In this document: positions 1 through 8,050 of the stretch, piece after piece
Numbering within the stretch: the first letter of the stretch is position 1
How the letters are laid out: each line of letters opens with the position of its first letter
Origin: Lentzea alba
Lineage (GTDB): Bacteria > Actinomycetota > Actinomycetes > Mycobacteriales > Pseudonocardiaceae
NCBI RefSeq assembly: GCF_011067745.1
Contig: NZ_JAAMPJ010000003.1
Location: forward strand, 496,001-560,000
Reading direction: 5' to 3'
Length of the DNA stretch: 64,000 bases
Translations under genes and position numbers: made by a program
The notes under the pieces: model-generated
Seen by the model: the letters and a program-made list of their open reading frames with translations, nothing else
What the model was told of the DNA's origin: nothing
Database searches by the model: none

Positions 1-3
1 GCA

Positions 4-270
4 ATGTCCCTGCTCGTCCCGCTGATGCTCGGCGGTCTGGCCGCGGCGTTGTGGCGGCGTTCGCTGTTCTGGGCGCTGGTCGCGATCAACGGCGGCGGCC
101 TGTCCAAGATCGCGTGGACGTTCGTGGTGAGCGACACCGCGGGCGCGGTGCAGCACCTCTATCCCGCGGCGACAGGACTTGTCGTGGTGAACGCGGTCGT
201 CTTGTTCGTGTGGCGGCGCAGGCACACTGCGCACGTGGTTCCATCGGCACATGCGGGTAGCTCTGGCTGA
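4..270 (+). CDS. Small membrane protein (possibly 5' truncated)
   Basis: An 88-residue reading frame with hydrophobic stretches at about residues 2-32 and 48-70, ending in a basic tail (VWRRRH). The frame stays open to the first base of the window, so the real start may lie upstream and this may be only the C-terminal part of a longer membrane protein. It overlaps the following response-regulator gene by 20 bases, which suggests cotranscription with the two-component pair. I do not recognise the family. It could be an accessory membrane component of the downstream sensor system, but nothing in the sequence proves this. Confidence 0.5.
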   Translation: MSLLVPLMLGGLAAALWRRSLFWALVAINGGGLSKIAWTFVVSDTAGAVQHLYPAATGLVVVNAVVLFVWRRRHTAHVVPSAHAGSSG

Positions 271-895
271 TGACGCGGCGCTGTTCCGCGAAGGCGTGGC
301 GCGGCTGCTCACCGACGCGGGGTTCGAGGTGGTGGCGAAGGCGGGCGACGCGGCCGAACTGCTCGCGACGGTCCACGCCGACCCGCCGGACGTCGTGGTC
401 GTCGACATCCGGATGCCGCCGGGCTTCACCACCGAAGGCCTCGACGCCGCACAGGAGATCCGCAGGATCCATCCGCACGTGGGAGTGCTCGTGTTGTCCG
501 CGCACGTCGAACCGCACTACGCGCTCAAGCTGCTCGACGACGACGCCCGCGGCGCCGGTTACCTGCTCAAGGACCGGGTGGCGGACGCCGCCGAGCTGTC
601 GGACGCGGTCCGGCGGGTGGCGGCGGGCGGGCTGGTGATCGACCCCGGCGTGGTGGCGACGCTGGTGGGCAGGCGGCGGGTCGACGATCCGCTGGAGTCG
701 TTGTCACAACGCGAACGCGAGGTGCTCGCCGTGATGGCCGAGGGACGCTCCAACCAGGCGATCTGCGAGCGGTTGTTCCTGAGCCCCAAGACGGTCGAGG
801 CGTACGTGCGGTCGGTGTTCACGAAGCTCGGGCTGCAGCAGGGTCCCGACGACAACCGGCGGGTGCTGGCCGTGCTCGCCTACCTGCGCCGATGA
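251..895 (+). CDS. NarL/FixJ-family response regulator
   Basis: A 214-residue two-component response regulator. The N-terminal receiver domain (about residues 1-125) has the acidic pocket near DDAALF and the phospho-acceptor aspartate in VVVDIRMPP. The C-terminal LuxR-type helix-turn-helix (about 148-210) shows [18 protein letters not shown] and [19 protein letters not shown]. The receiver is expected to be phosphorylated by the kinase encoded immediately downstream, whose ATG overlaps this stop codon. Regulator-before-kinase order with a HisKA_3-type kinase is typical of actinobacterial NarL systems that sense envelope or redox stress. The signal is not deducible here. Confidence 0.93.
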   Translation: MRVALADDAALFREGVARLLTDAGFEVVAKAGDAAELLATVHADPPDVVVVDIRMPPGFTTEGLDAAQEIRRIHPHVGVLVLSAHVEPHYALKLLDDDARGAGYLLKDRVADAAELSDAVRRVAAGGLVIDPGVVATLVGRRRVDDPLESLSQREREVLAVMAEGRSNQAICERLFLSPKTVEAYVRSVFTKLGLQQGPDDNRRVLAVLAYLRR

Positions 896-2457
896 GAATC
901 CTCTGGCTGGGCACCGGGTTCCTCGCGCTGGCCGCGCTGGTGTGGGGCGGCTACGAGGTCTCGGTGCCGGCCGTGGTGCTGAACCTCGCGGTGGGGCTCG
1001 CGTTCATCGGCGCCGGGATCGAGGCCGCGGACCGGCGCCCCGACAGCTTCGCGGGACAGCTGATGATCGCGGTCGGGCTCGCGTGGTTCGTCCGGTTGAC
1101 CGGGGCGATCGAGAACGACGTGGCGTTCGCTGTCGGGGTCGCCACGAAGACGCTCTACCTCGCGGTGCTCGGACATCTCCTGGTCACCTATCCGAGCGGG
1201 CGGATCGTCAGCCGTTGGCAGCGCGTGGTGGTGGGTGTCGCCTACTTGCTCACCGTGCTGCCCAACGTCGGGTGGTTGCTGCTGACGGAGGTCGAGAGGC
1301 CGCAGAACACCGTGGTGATCCGCGAGGTCCCGTCCCCGGACGTGCCGACCATCGCGGTCGTCGTGATGATCAGCGGGATAGTGCTGCTCAGCGCCTTGCT
1401 GGCGCGGATGGTCACGCGCTGGCTGCGTTCGGGGAGCGTGGCCAGGCGCGATCTCGGTCCGGTCGTGTGGGGTGGCGCGGCGATCGTGCTGACCGTGGTC
1501 GTCACGTACGTGGCGGCGTTGCTCGGGTTGCCGTCGGCCGTGCAGGTGGCGTTGCAGTGGTCGACCGAGGTGGTGCTGGTCGGATGGCCGCTGGCGTTGC
1601 TCTACGGGCTCGTGCGGGCGCGGCTCGACCGGTCGGCGGTGGGGGAGCTCGCGGTCTCGCTGGGCGCCGGGCTGCCGGACGACCTGCGCTCCGTGCTGGC
1701 GCGCACGCTGCACGACCCGTCGCTGGAGATCGTCTACGGCGAGGTCGCGCCGAGTTCCCGTGGCGTGACCTACCTGGAGGCGGGTGGGACGCGGCTGGCG
1801 GCGCTCGTGCACGATCCCGCGCTGGATCCCGTGTTCGTGCGGGCGGTCGCGGCGAGTGCGGCGCTGGCCGTGCAGAACGAGTTGCGGGCCCAGCGCATCG
1901 TGGAGGCCGCCGACGAGGCACGTCGTCAGGTCGAACGCGACCTCCACGACGGCGCGCAGCAGCGGCTGGTCTCGGTGCTGCTGACGTTGCGGCTGGCCGA
2001 GAGCTCACCCGAGTTGCTGACGGCCGCGCGAGAAGAGCTGGCCAGGGCGTTGGACGAACTGCGTGAGCTGGCCCGCGGCATCTACCCGGTGCTGCTGACC
2101 GACGCCGGCCTCGGCCCGGCGCTGTTGTCGCTGGTGGAACGGTCCGCCGTGCCCGCGGTGCTCGTCGGCGTGCCGGCGGAGCGGCTCTCCCCGGTCGCGG
2201 AACGCACCTGCTACTTCGTGGTCGCGGAAGCGCTGACGAACGCCGCCAAGCACGCCCAGGCCCGCGAGGTGCGGATCGACGTGACCCGCGTCGACGGGTT
2301 GGTCGCGGTCGAGGTGAGCGACGACGGGGTCGGCGGCGCTGCCGAACTGCGCGCGCTGGACGATCGAGTGGCGGCCGCGGGGGGACGGCTCAGCGTTCGC
2401 TCGTCGGCGGGGCGGGGGACGACGGTGCGGGCGGAGTTCCGCGACCTGCCGCGATGA
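892..2457 (+). CDS. Sensor histidine kinase, HisKA_3 type with multi-pass membrane sensor
   Basis: A 521-residue kinase. Residues 1 to about 255 form seven or eight hydrophobic segments, so sensing probably occurs in or at the membrane. A linker of about 80 residues follows, then the dimerisation/phospho-acceptor helix with [16 protein letters not shown], in which His352 is the predicted phosphorylated residue. The C-terminal HATPase domain carries an N-box-like [11 protein letters not shown] and a short DDGVGG loop. It overlaps the upstream regulator by an ATGA junction, so the two are translationally coupled. The 3' end overlaps the convergent lipoprotein gene by 68 bases. This is the NarX/LiaS/DesK-like class. 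The stimulus is unknown. Confidence 0.92.
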   Translation: MRILWLGTGFLALAALVWGGYEVSVPAVVLNLAVGLAFIGAGIEAADRRPDSFAGQLMIAVGLAWFVRLTGAIENDVAFAVGVATKTLYLAVLGHLLVTYPSGRIVSRWQRVVVGVAYLLTVLPNVGWLLLTEVERPQNTVVIREVPSPDVPTIAVVVMISGIVLLSALLARMVTRWLRSGSVARRDLGPVVWGGAAIVLTVVVTYVAALLGLPSAVQVALQWSTEVVLVGWPLALLYGLVRARLDRSAVGELAVSLGAGLPDDLRSVLARTLHDPSLEIVYGEVAPSSRGVTYLEAGGTRLAALVHDPALDPVFVRAVAASAALAVQNELRAQRIVEAADEARRQVERDLHDGAQQRLVSVLLTLRLAESSPELLTAAREELARALDELRELARGIYPVLLTDAGLGPALLSLVERSAVPAVLVGVPAERLSPVAERTCYFVVAEALTNAAKHAQAREVRIDVTRVDGLVAVEVSDDGVGGAAELRALDDRVAAAGGRLSVRSSAGRGTTVRAEFRDLPR

Positions 2458-3262
2458 CGGCGTCCGCGATCGCCTGATGACCGGCCGGAGTGGGGTGCAC
2501 GTCGGTGTCGTCGCAGTAGTAGGTGAGCGTGCACACCTCGGCGACCGCGGCCGGGATCTGGCCGTACTTCGGGTCGTCGGTCAGGTCGGTCAGCGCCCCG
2601 TACCCACCGGTCATGTTGGTGACGTCGACGAACTTCGCGCCGAACTTCGCGTACTCCGCGGCGATCTCGCCGTTGAAGTCCTGGTACAGCGAGACCGACG
2701 TGCGAGCGACGTCCTCGCCGTTCGGCAGTGAGGGGTTCACCCACGCGCCGAGGAACACGTCCGGGTAGCTGATCCCGACGATCGGCACGTCCGGCGCCGC
2801 CTCGCGGAATCTGGTGAGCGCGGTGGCGATGTTGGTCTTGGTGCCGGTGACCGCGGAGCTCGCGCACTCCGTCGGGTTCTCGGCCACGGCACACGGTTCC
2901 AGCAGGTCGTTGCTGCCGATGACCACCGTGACCAGGTCGACCCTGCCGGAGCGCAACGCGTCGACGGTCGCGTCCACCTGGGTCCTGCCGCCGGCGTCCG
3001 GTTCACAGGCCTCCTGGGAGAGGAGATCGGCGGAGGTGGCGCCGTTGCAGGCGAGGTTCATCAGCCCGAGGCCGGATCGCTTGGCGACGATCTGGGCGAA
3101 GCTCTCGCCGGTGCCGTTCGGTCCGAGTCCGGTGGCGTAGGAGTCGCCGAGGGACACGTACAGCCGTTGGTCGGACGTAGTGGTGCTGCTTGCCTCAGGT
3201 GAAACCGCGGTGCACGCGGTCAGCGCCATCAGCAGGGCCAGGACCAGAGCGAACCTCCGCAC
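2390..3262 (-). CDS. SGNH/GDSL-family hydrolase lipoprotein (copy 1)
   Basis: About 290 residues. I chose the GTG at 3262 because GGAG lies just upstream and because it aligns with the paralogue next door. An in-frame ATG at 3283 overlaps the previous stop codon and is the less likely alternative. The N terminus is a lipoprotein signal with lipobox LTAC. The SGNH blocks are visible: SLGDSYATG (nucleophile Ser), GATSADLLS, IGSNDLLEPC and, near the C terminus, DVHPTPAGH with the catalytic Asp/His. It is expected to be an extracytoplasmic esterase or lipase. The proline-rich tail lies opposite the 3' end of the histidine kinase gene. It is the downstream member of a tandem pair. Confidence 0.88.
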   Translation of the reverse strand: MRRFALVLALLMALTACTAVSPEASSTTTSDQRLYVSLGDSYATGLGPNGTGESFAQIVAKRSGLGLMNLACNGATSADLLSQEACEPDAGGRTQVDATVDALRSGRVDLVTVVIGSNDLLEPCAVAENPTECASSAVTGTKTNIATALTRFREAAPDVPIVGISYPDVFLGAWVNPSLPNGEDVARTSVSLYQDFNGEIAAEYAKFGAKFVDVTNMTGGYGALTDLTDDPKYGQIPAAVAEVCTLTYYCDDTDVHPTPAGHQAIADAVIAAGRGTPPAPSSPAPPTSER

Positions 3263-3275
3263 GCCTGCTCCGTGA

Positions 3276-4124
3276 TCAGCCATTCGCGGCCGTGACGGCC
3301 TCGGCGATCGCCTGGTGGCCGGCGGGCGTGGGATGCACGTCGGTGCGGTCGCAGAAGTAGGTGAGCGCGCACACCTTGGCGACCGAGGTCGGAATCCGGC
3401 CGTACTTCGGGTCCTGGGTCAGCTCGGACAGCGCGCCGTACCCGCCGGTCGCCTCGGTGACGTTGGCGAACTTCGCGCCGAACCGGCCGTACTGGGCGGC
3501 GATCTTGGTGTTGAAGTCCTGGAACATCGTCACCGACAGCTGGGCGAGGTTCTTGCCGTTCGGGAACGACGGGTTCACCCACGCGCCGAGGAACACGTCC
3601 GGGTAGGTGAGTCCGACGATCTTCACGTCCGGCGCGACCGCCCGCAGCTCGCTGAGCGTGCCCGCGACGTTGGTCTGGATGTCGGCGACGGTCCTGGTCG
3701 CGCAGTCGAGCGGTTGCTGCGACAGCGCGCACGGCGCCAGGTCGTTGCCGCCGATCACCACGGTGACCAGGCCGGTCTTGCCACCCTTCAACGCCTCGAC
3801 GGCGGCGTCGAGCTGGGTCTTGCCGCCCGCGTCCGGCCCGCACGCGGGCTTGGTGGCGAGGTCGGCCGAGGTGGCGCCGTTGCAGGCCAGGTTGACGAGC
3901 TTCAGGCCGGACTGCTTGGCGACGATCTGGGCGAAGCTCTCGCCGGTGCCGCCCGGAGCGAACCCGGTGGCGTAGGAGTCGCCGATCGACACGTAGACCT
4001 GTTGCTGCTTCTGTTCGGCGGGCTGCGTGCTGGTGGAGTTGGTGGGTGCTGGGGCCGGTGGCGGGCTGGAAGTGCACGCGGCGAGCGCCACGAGCAACGC
4101 CACGACCAGGGCAAACCTCGGCAC
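3276..4124 (-). CDS. SGNH/GDSL-family hydrolase lipoprotein (copy 2)
   Basis: 282 residues from a GTG start preceded by AAGGAG. The lipoprotein signal ends in the lipobox LAAC, followed by a Pro/Thr/Ser-rich spacer. The SGNH motifs are SIGDSYATG, GATSADLA, IGGNDLAPC and DVHPTPAGH. It is strongly similar along its whole length to the following gene, including the shared ITYPDVFLGAWVNPS-like block, so the pair arose by tandem duplication. Only about 13 bases separate the two genes, consistent with one transcript. The substrate is unknown. Secreted SGNH hydrolases of this size act on lipid esters or on acetyl groups of polysaccharides. Confidence 0.9.
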   Translation of the reverse strand: MPRFALVVALLVALAACTSSPPPAPAPTNSTSTQPAEQKQQQVYVSIGDSYATGFAPGGTGESFAQIVAKQSGLKLVNLACNGATSADLATKPACGPDAGGKTQLDAAVEALKGGKTGLVTVVIGGNDLAPCALSQQPLDCATRTVADIQTNVAGTLSELRAVAPDVKIVGLTYPDVFLGAWVNPSFPNGKNLAQLSVTMFQDFNTKIAAQYGRFGAKFANVTEATGGYGALSELTQDPKYGRIPTSVAKVCALTYFCDRTDVHPTPAGHQAIAEAVTAANG

Positions 4125-4195
4125 ACCTGCTCCTTCTCATCGGATGCTGATGTGCCGAGGCTACGAAACCGCCCGTGAGGGTCGTGTCAGTCGCG

Positions 4196-6388
4196 TCAGT
4201 GGAAGGCGCGCAACCGGAGGCTGTTGCTCACCACGAACACCGACGAGAACGCCATCGCGGCGCCCGCGATCATGGGGTTGAGCAGGCCGAGCGCCGCGAG
4301 CGGCAGAGCGGCGACGTTGTAGGCGAACGCCCAGAACAGGTTGCCCTTGATCGTGGACAGGGTGCGCCGTGACAGCCGGATCGCGTCCACGGCGGCGTTG
4401 AGGTCGCCGCGGACCAGCGTGAGGTCGCTGGCCTCGATCGCGACGTCCGTGCCGGTGCCCATCGCGAGGCCCAGATCGGCCTGGGCGAGCGCGGCGGCGT
4501 CGTTCACGCCGTCGCCGACCATCGCCACGACGCGTCCCTCGTCCTGCAGCCGCTTCACGACGTCGACCTTGTCCGTGGGCAGCACCTCCGCGATGACCTC
4601 GTCAATGCCGACCTCGGCCGCCACCGCTTCCGCCGCCGCCCTGTTGTCGCCGGTCAGCAGCACCGGACGCAGCCCGAGCCGCTTGAGTCCCTCGATCGCC
4701 TCCTTCGACGTCGGCTTCACCGTGTCGGCGACGACCAGCACACCGCGGGCCTTGCCGTCCCACGCGACCAGCACCGCCGTGCGGCCCTGCTGTTCGGCCT
4801 CCGCCTTGGCCTTCTCCAGGTCTGTGTCGAGCTGGATGCTCCAGTCGTCGAGCAGTTTTTCCCGGCCGACGAGGACCGCGTGGCCGTTCACGACGCCCTG
4901 CACGCCGAGTCCTTCGACGTTCTGGAAGCCCTCGACCTCCGGCACCTCGCCCGCTGCCTTGACGATGGCCTTGGCGATCGGGTGTTCCGAGGCGTGCTCC
5001 AACGCGCCCGCCAGCTTGAGGAGCTCGTCCTCGTCTTCCGCGGTGTGCACGCTGACCAGGCTCATCCGGCCGGTCGTCACGGTGCCCGTCTTGTCCAGCA
5101 CCACGGTGTCGACGCGGCGGGTGGACTCCAGCACCTCCGGCCCCTTGATCAGGATGCCGAGCTGGGCGCCCCGCCCGGTGCCGACGAGCAACGCGGTCGG
5201 CGTGGCCAACCCCAGCGCACACGGGCAAGCGATGATCAGCACCGCCACCGCGGCCGTGAACGCCGCACCGGCGCCGTTGCCCGTGCCGAGCCAGAAGCCC
5301 AGCGTGCCGACGGCGAGCGCGATCACGATCGGCACGAACACCGCCGAGATCCGGTCCGCGAGGCGCTGCACCTCGGCCTTGCCGTTCTGCGCTTCCTCGA
5401 CCAGCTTCGCCATCTGCGCGAGCTGCGTGTCGGCTCCGATCCGGGTGGCCCGCACGACCAGACGACCGCCCACGTTGACCGTGGCGCCGACGACCGAGTC
5501 GCCCTTGCGCACCTCGACCGGCACGGACTCGCCGGTCAGCATGCTCGCGTCGACCGCCGAGCTGCCTTCCTCGACGACGCCGTCGGTGGCGATCTTCTCG
5601 CCCGGCCGCACGACGAAGTGGTCGCCCGTCTTGAGCTCGCCGGTCGGGATGCGGACCTCGCGGCCGTCCTTGATGACCGCGACGTCCTTCGCGCCGAGTT
5701 CGAGAAGCGCCGTGAGGGCCGCTCCCGCACGCCGCTTCGACCGCGCCTCGAAGTAGCGCCCGGCCAGGATGAACGTCGTCACGCCGGCCGCGACCTCGAG
5801 GTAGATGTTGCCGGTCCCGGCCATCCGCTCGATGGTGAACGTGAACCCGTGCGTCATGCCGGGCGTGCCGGCGGTGCCCAGGAACAGCGCGTAGAGCGAC
5901 CACAGGAACGCCGCGCCGACGCCGAGGGAGATCAGCGTGTCCATCGTGGCGGCGCCGTGCCGGAGGTTCGTCCACGCCGCCTTGTGGAACGGCCACGCGG
6001 CGTAGGTGACGACCGGTCCGGCGAGCGCGAGCGACAGCCACTGCCAGTAGGTGAACTGCAGCGCCGGGATCATCGCCAGCGCGATCACCGGCACCGCCAG
6101 CACCGTGGAGGTGATCAGCCGTTGCTTGAGCGTGTCCGTCGGTTCCGCGGCTTCGCTCGGGGTGGTGGGGAGTTCGGCGGTGTAGCCGGTGTCCTCGACG
6201 ACCTTCACCAGGTCGGCCGGCGTGAGGTCGCCCGCGTAGCTGATCCGCGCCTTCTCGGTCGCGTAGTTCACCGACGCCTCGACGCCGTCCAGCTTGTTGA
6301 GCTTGCGCTCGATCCGCGCGGCGCAGGAGGCGCAGGTCATGCCGCCGATCGAGATCTCGATGGTGCTGGAGGTGGTGTCAGTGCCCAT
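4196..6388 (-). CDS. copA: Copper-translocating P1B-type ATPase CopA
   Basis: 730 residues. It exports Cu(I) from the cytoplasm using ATP. An N-terminal heavy-metal-associated domain carries GMTCASC (residues 16-22). The transmembrane metal site CPC lies near residue 388 in [17 protein letters not shown], which marks the P1B-1 copper/silver class. The phosphorylation motif DKTGT follows near 430, then the HP motif in EHASEHPIA and the hinge motif [10 protein letters not shown]. It overlaps the upstream secreted-protein gene by 11 bases and is the last gene of the csoR-copZ operon. Expression is expected to be copper-inducible through CsoR. Zn/Cd specificity is unlikely given the CPC context and the neighbours. 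Confidence 0.96.
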   Translation of the reverse strand: MGTDTTSSTIEISIGGMTCASCAARIERKLNKLDGVEASVNYATEKARISYAGDLTPADLVKVVEDTGYTAELPTTPSEAAEPTDTLKQRLITSTVLAVPVIALAMIPALQFTYWQWLSLALAGPVVTYAAWPFHKAAWTNLRHGAATMDTLISLGVGAAFLWSLYALFLGTAGTPGMTHGFTFTIERMAGTGNIYLEVAAGVTTFILAGRYFEARSKRRAGAALTALLELGAKDVAVIKDGREVRIPTGELKTGDHFVVRPGEKIATDGVVEEGSSAVDASMLTGESVPVEVRKGDSVVGATVNVGGRLVVRATRIGADTQLAQMAKLVEEAQNGKAEVQRLADRISAVFVPIVIALAVGTLGFWLGTGNGAGAAFTAAVAVLIIACPCALGLATPTALLVGTGRGAQLGILIKGPEVLESTRRVDTVVLDKTGTVTTGRMSLVSVHTAEDEDELLKLAGALEHASEHPIAKAIVKAAGEVPEVEGFQNVEGLGVQGVVNGHAVLVGREKLLDDWSIQLDTDLEKAKAEAEQQGRTAVLVAWDGKARGVLVVADTVKPTSKEAIEGLKRLGLRPVLLTGDNRAAAEAVAAEVGIDEVIAEVLPTDKVDVVKRLQDEGRVVAMVGDGVNDAAALAQADLGLAMGTGTDVAIEASDLTLVRGDLNAAVDAIRLSRRTLSTIKGNLFWAFAYNVAALPLAALGLLNPMIAGAAMAFSSVFVVSNSLRLRAFH

Positions 6389-7199
6389 GACCGCCCTCCT
6401 CGTGGGTCGTGAGGGTGAACTCCGCCGTGCGGACCTTGTTGTCGTGCTGGAAGTCCAGGAACAGCCGGTAGGTCCCGGCCGTCGGCACCTCGACCGCGAA
6501 CTTCACGTCCTCGCTCTCCTCGGGGTGCACGTGCAGGTACGCCAGGTCGGCTGACCTCAACGCGACCAGATGTCCCTTGGCGCCCAGGTAGTTCTGCAGG
6601 TCCTGGACGGGCCGGCCGTTCTTGGTGATGCCGATCGTGACGGTCGACGCGGTGTTCGGTGTGAGGTCACCTGTGAGGGTTACCTCGTAGCCGTCGACCG
6701 TGAACTTGCTGCTGTTCGCGTGTTGTTCCGGCTGGTAGTCGCCGGGGATCTGGACGTCGGCGCCGAGCGTGGTCTTCGGCCCGTCCTCCGGCCTGAAGTC
6801 GGCGAACACCCGGTAGCTGCCCGCCTGGTCGAAGCTGAGCGGCACCGACCACATGCCGTCCGGAGCCATCTCCGGATGCACGTGCCGGAAGTTCGACCCG
6901 TCCCGGCGGACGACGATCAGGTGCAGGCGCTTCTCGTGCTCCACGGCGAACTTCGTGACGGGCTGTCCGTCCGGTCCGTTGATGTGGAAGCCGAGAGATT
7001 CGTCGTCGTGGAGGACGAGCGTGTAGCCGTTGTCCGCAACGGACAGTCCTGGTGGGACCTTCGCCGGTTCGGCCTTGTGCTCGTTGTGCTCTGGTGCTGG
7101 TTGGGCGGTGGGTCCGGCCGCTGCTCCCGCGGCCCAGGTGCCGCCGAAGATGACGGCCAGCACCAGGCCGTAGAGCGCGACCTTGCTTCCGGTCCTCAT
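6378..7199 (-). CDS. Secreted His-rich protein of the copper operon, internally duplicated
   Basis: 273 residues with an N-terminal signal or anchor segment (about 1-29), then a His/Glu-rich linker and two related beta-type modules. Module one has [12 protein letters not shown] followed by [10 protein letters not shown]. Module two has [12 protein letters not shown] followed by [10 protein letters not shown]. The protein ends in EEGGHGH. The repeated HVHPE motif and His tail suggest extracytoplasmic metal binding. Genes of this type commonly sit beside copA in actinobacteria, but I know of no defined biochemical role. It overlaps copZ upstream by 4 bases and copA downstream by 11, so it is translationally coupled within the operon. 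A copper-chaperone role outside the membrane is inference. Confidence 0.8.
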   Translation of the reverse strand: MRTGSKVALYGLVLAVIFGGTWAAGAAAGPTAQPAPEHNEHKAEPAKVPPGLSVADNGYTLVLHDDESLGFHINGPDGQPVTKFAVEHEKRLHLIVVRRDGSNFRHVHPEMAPDGMWSVPLSFDQAGSYRVFADFRPEDGPKTTLGADVQIPGDYQPEQHANSSKFTVDGYEVTLTGDLTPNTASTVTIGITKNGRPVQDLQNYLGAKGHLVALRSADLAYLHVHPEESEDVKFAVEVPTAGTYRLFLDFQHDNKVRTAEFTLTTHEEGGHGH

Positions 7200-7405
7200 C
7201 GCTGCACCAGCTCGTAGCCGGCCTCGGCAACCGCGGCCCGCACGTCGTCCAGCGCGATCGGGGTGGCGCTGGTGATCGTGACCTGGCCGGTCGGCAGGTC
7301 GACGGCCACCGCACGGACGCCGCCGATCCGGCCGACCTCCTCGGTCACCGAGTCGACGCAGTGGCCGCAGGTCATGCCGTTGACGGTGTAGACGGACTCG
7401 CTCAT
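7196..7405 (-). CDS. copZ: Copper chaperone, heavy-metal-associated domain protein CopZ
   Basis: A 69-residue single-domain protein with the Cu(I)-binding motif GMTCGHC at residues 10-16 and the usual ferredoxin-like HMA fold length. It hands Cu(I) to CopA and to the CsoR sensor. The ATG at 7405 was chosen because the HMA domain begins directly there and GAGGAGAAG precedes it. A longer in-frame extension upstream would run through the csoR region and is a shadow. It lies 17 bases after csoR and overlaps the next gene by 4 bases. Confidence 0.93.
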   Translation of the reverse strand: MSESVYTVNGMTCGHCVDSVTEEVGRIGGVRAVAVDLPTGQVTITSATPIALDDVRAAVAEAGYELVQR

Positions 7406-7422
7406 GGTCTTCTCCTCGCGGG

Positions 7423-7704
7423 TTAGGAGCGAACCAGGCGGGCGATGGCGTCGCTGGCTTCCGCGATCTTCGCGTCGGCCGCGCTGCCGCCCTCGCTGAT
7501 GGCCTGGCTCACGCAGTGCTTGAGGTGCTCGTCGAGCAGCCCCAGTGAGACCGCCTGCAACGCCCTGGTGGCAGCGGAGATCTGAGTGAGCACGTCGATG
7601 CAGTACTCGTCGTTCTCGATCATCCGCTGCAAGCCGCGGACCTGGCCCTCGATCCGGCGGAGGCGGCGCAGGTGGGCGGTCTTGTTCTCGGCGTAGCCGT
7701 GCAT
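7423..7704 (-). CDS. csoR: Copper-sensing transcriptional repressor CsoR
   Basis: 93 residues from the ATG at 7704, which has GGAGAAGGAG upstream. A longer frame reaching 7773 lacks such a site and would run into the operator. The all-helical CsoR/RcnR fold has the Cu(I) ligands Cys in NDEYCIDVL and His/Cys in LKHCVSQ, the C-H-C set of true copper sensors. Copper binding releases the protein from DNA and derepresses the operon. The gene is first in csoR-copZ-secreted protein-copA, and an inverted repeat of CsoR-operator type lies just upstream. Confidence 0.94.
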   Translation of the reverse strand: MHGYAENKTAHLRRLRRIEGQVRGLQRMIENDEYCIDVLTQISAATRALQAVSLGLLDEHLKHCVSQAISEGGSAADAKIAEASDAIARLVRS

Positions 7705-7775
7705 GTCTCGCTCCTTCTCCTGCCACCGCGCGGCCGGCTGGTCATGCCGGGGGAGCGGTGGGCTCGGAGTCATTT

Positions 7776-7792
7776 ATACCCTAGGGGGGTAT
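7776..7792. promoter_or_regulatory. CsoR-type operator
   Basis: A 17-base interrupted palindrome, ATACCC-N5-GGGTAT, about 70 bases upstream of the csoR start codon. Its G/C-rich core flanked by ATA/TAT matches the general form of known CsoR operators. It probably overlaps the promoter of the copper operon and mediates copper-dependent derepression. Confidence 0.8.
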
Positions 7793-8050
7793 GGGTATGT
7801 CAAAGGGTGGCGGTGTTGGGGGCGGGTGGGGTCGGTTTGCGAGGGCTGGTCGCGTTCCAGCGGAGGGGTAAGCCCCGATCGCGACGTGTGAATGCGTCGC
7901 CGCTACCCAGCCGCGTCTCACCCCAGCGCGGCACTGGTTGTGGGCGTGCCGTCCCAGCCGTCAAGGACGCGTAAAGATCACCCGGTAGCGCTCTGCGGCA
8001 CCTCCACGCGCCGGTTATCTTGCGGGCACCAGGCGTCGAGGGGGTAGCTC
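7793..8050 (+). other. Leader region upstream of kup, no gene seen
   Basis: About 260 bases with no credible reading frame, between the copper operator and the kup start. Two small hairpins can be drawn: GGGG-TAAG-CCCC at 7865-7876 and GCGACG-N8-CGTCGC at 7881-7900. Potassium-transporter genes are often under c-di-AMP riboswitch control, but I cannot match the ydaO consensus here with confidence, so no riboswitch is called. A purine-rich GAGGGGG lies just before the kup GTG. Confidence 0.35.

Noticed and set aside
880..1947. 355-codon frame on the minus strand opposite the first histidine kinase
   Set aside because: Composition is Arg/His/Gln-rich shadow sequence. The kinase on the plus strand has clear HisKA_3 and ATPase motifs.
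4341..6412. Long open frames of up to about 510 codons on the plus strand opposite copA
   Set aside because: They are produced by the high GC codon bias of copA. Their translations are low complexity, rich in Arg, Ser and Pro, with no motif, while copA on the other strand is unambiguous.
7793..8050. c-di-AMP (ydaO) riboswitch before kup
   Set aside because: Context is suggestive, but the consensus core could not be matched by eye. Reported only as an uncharacterised leader.
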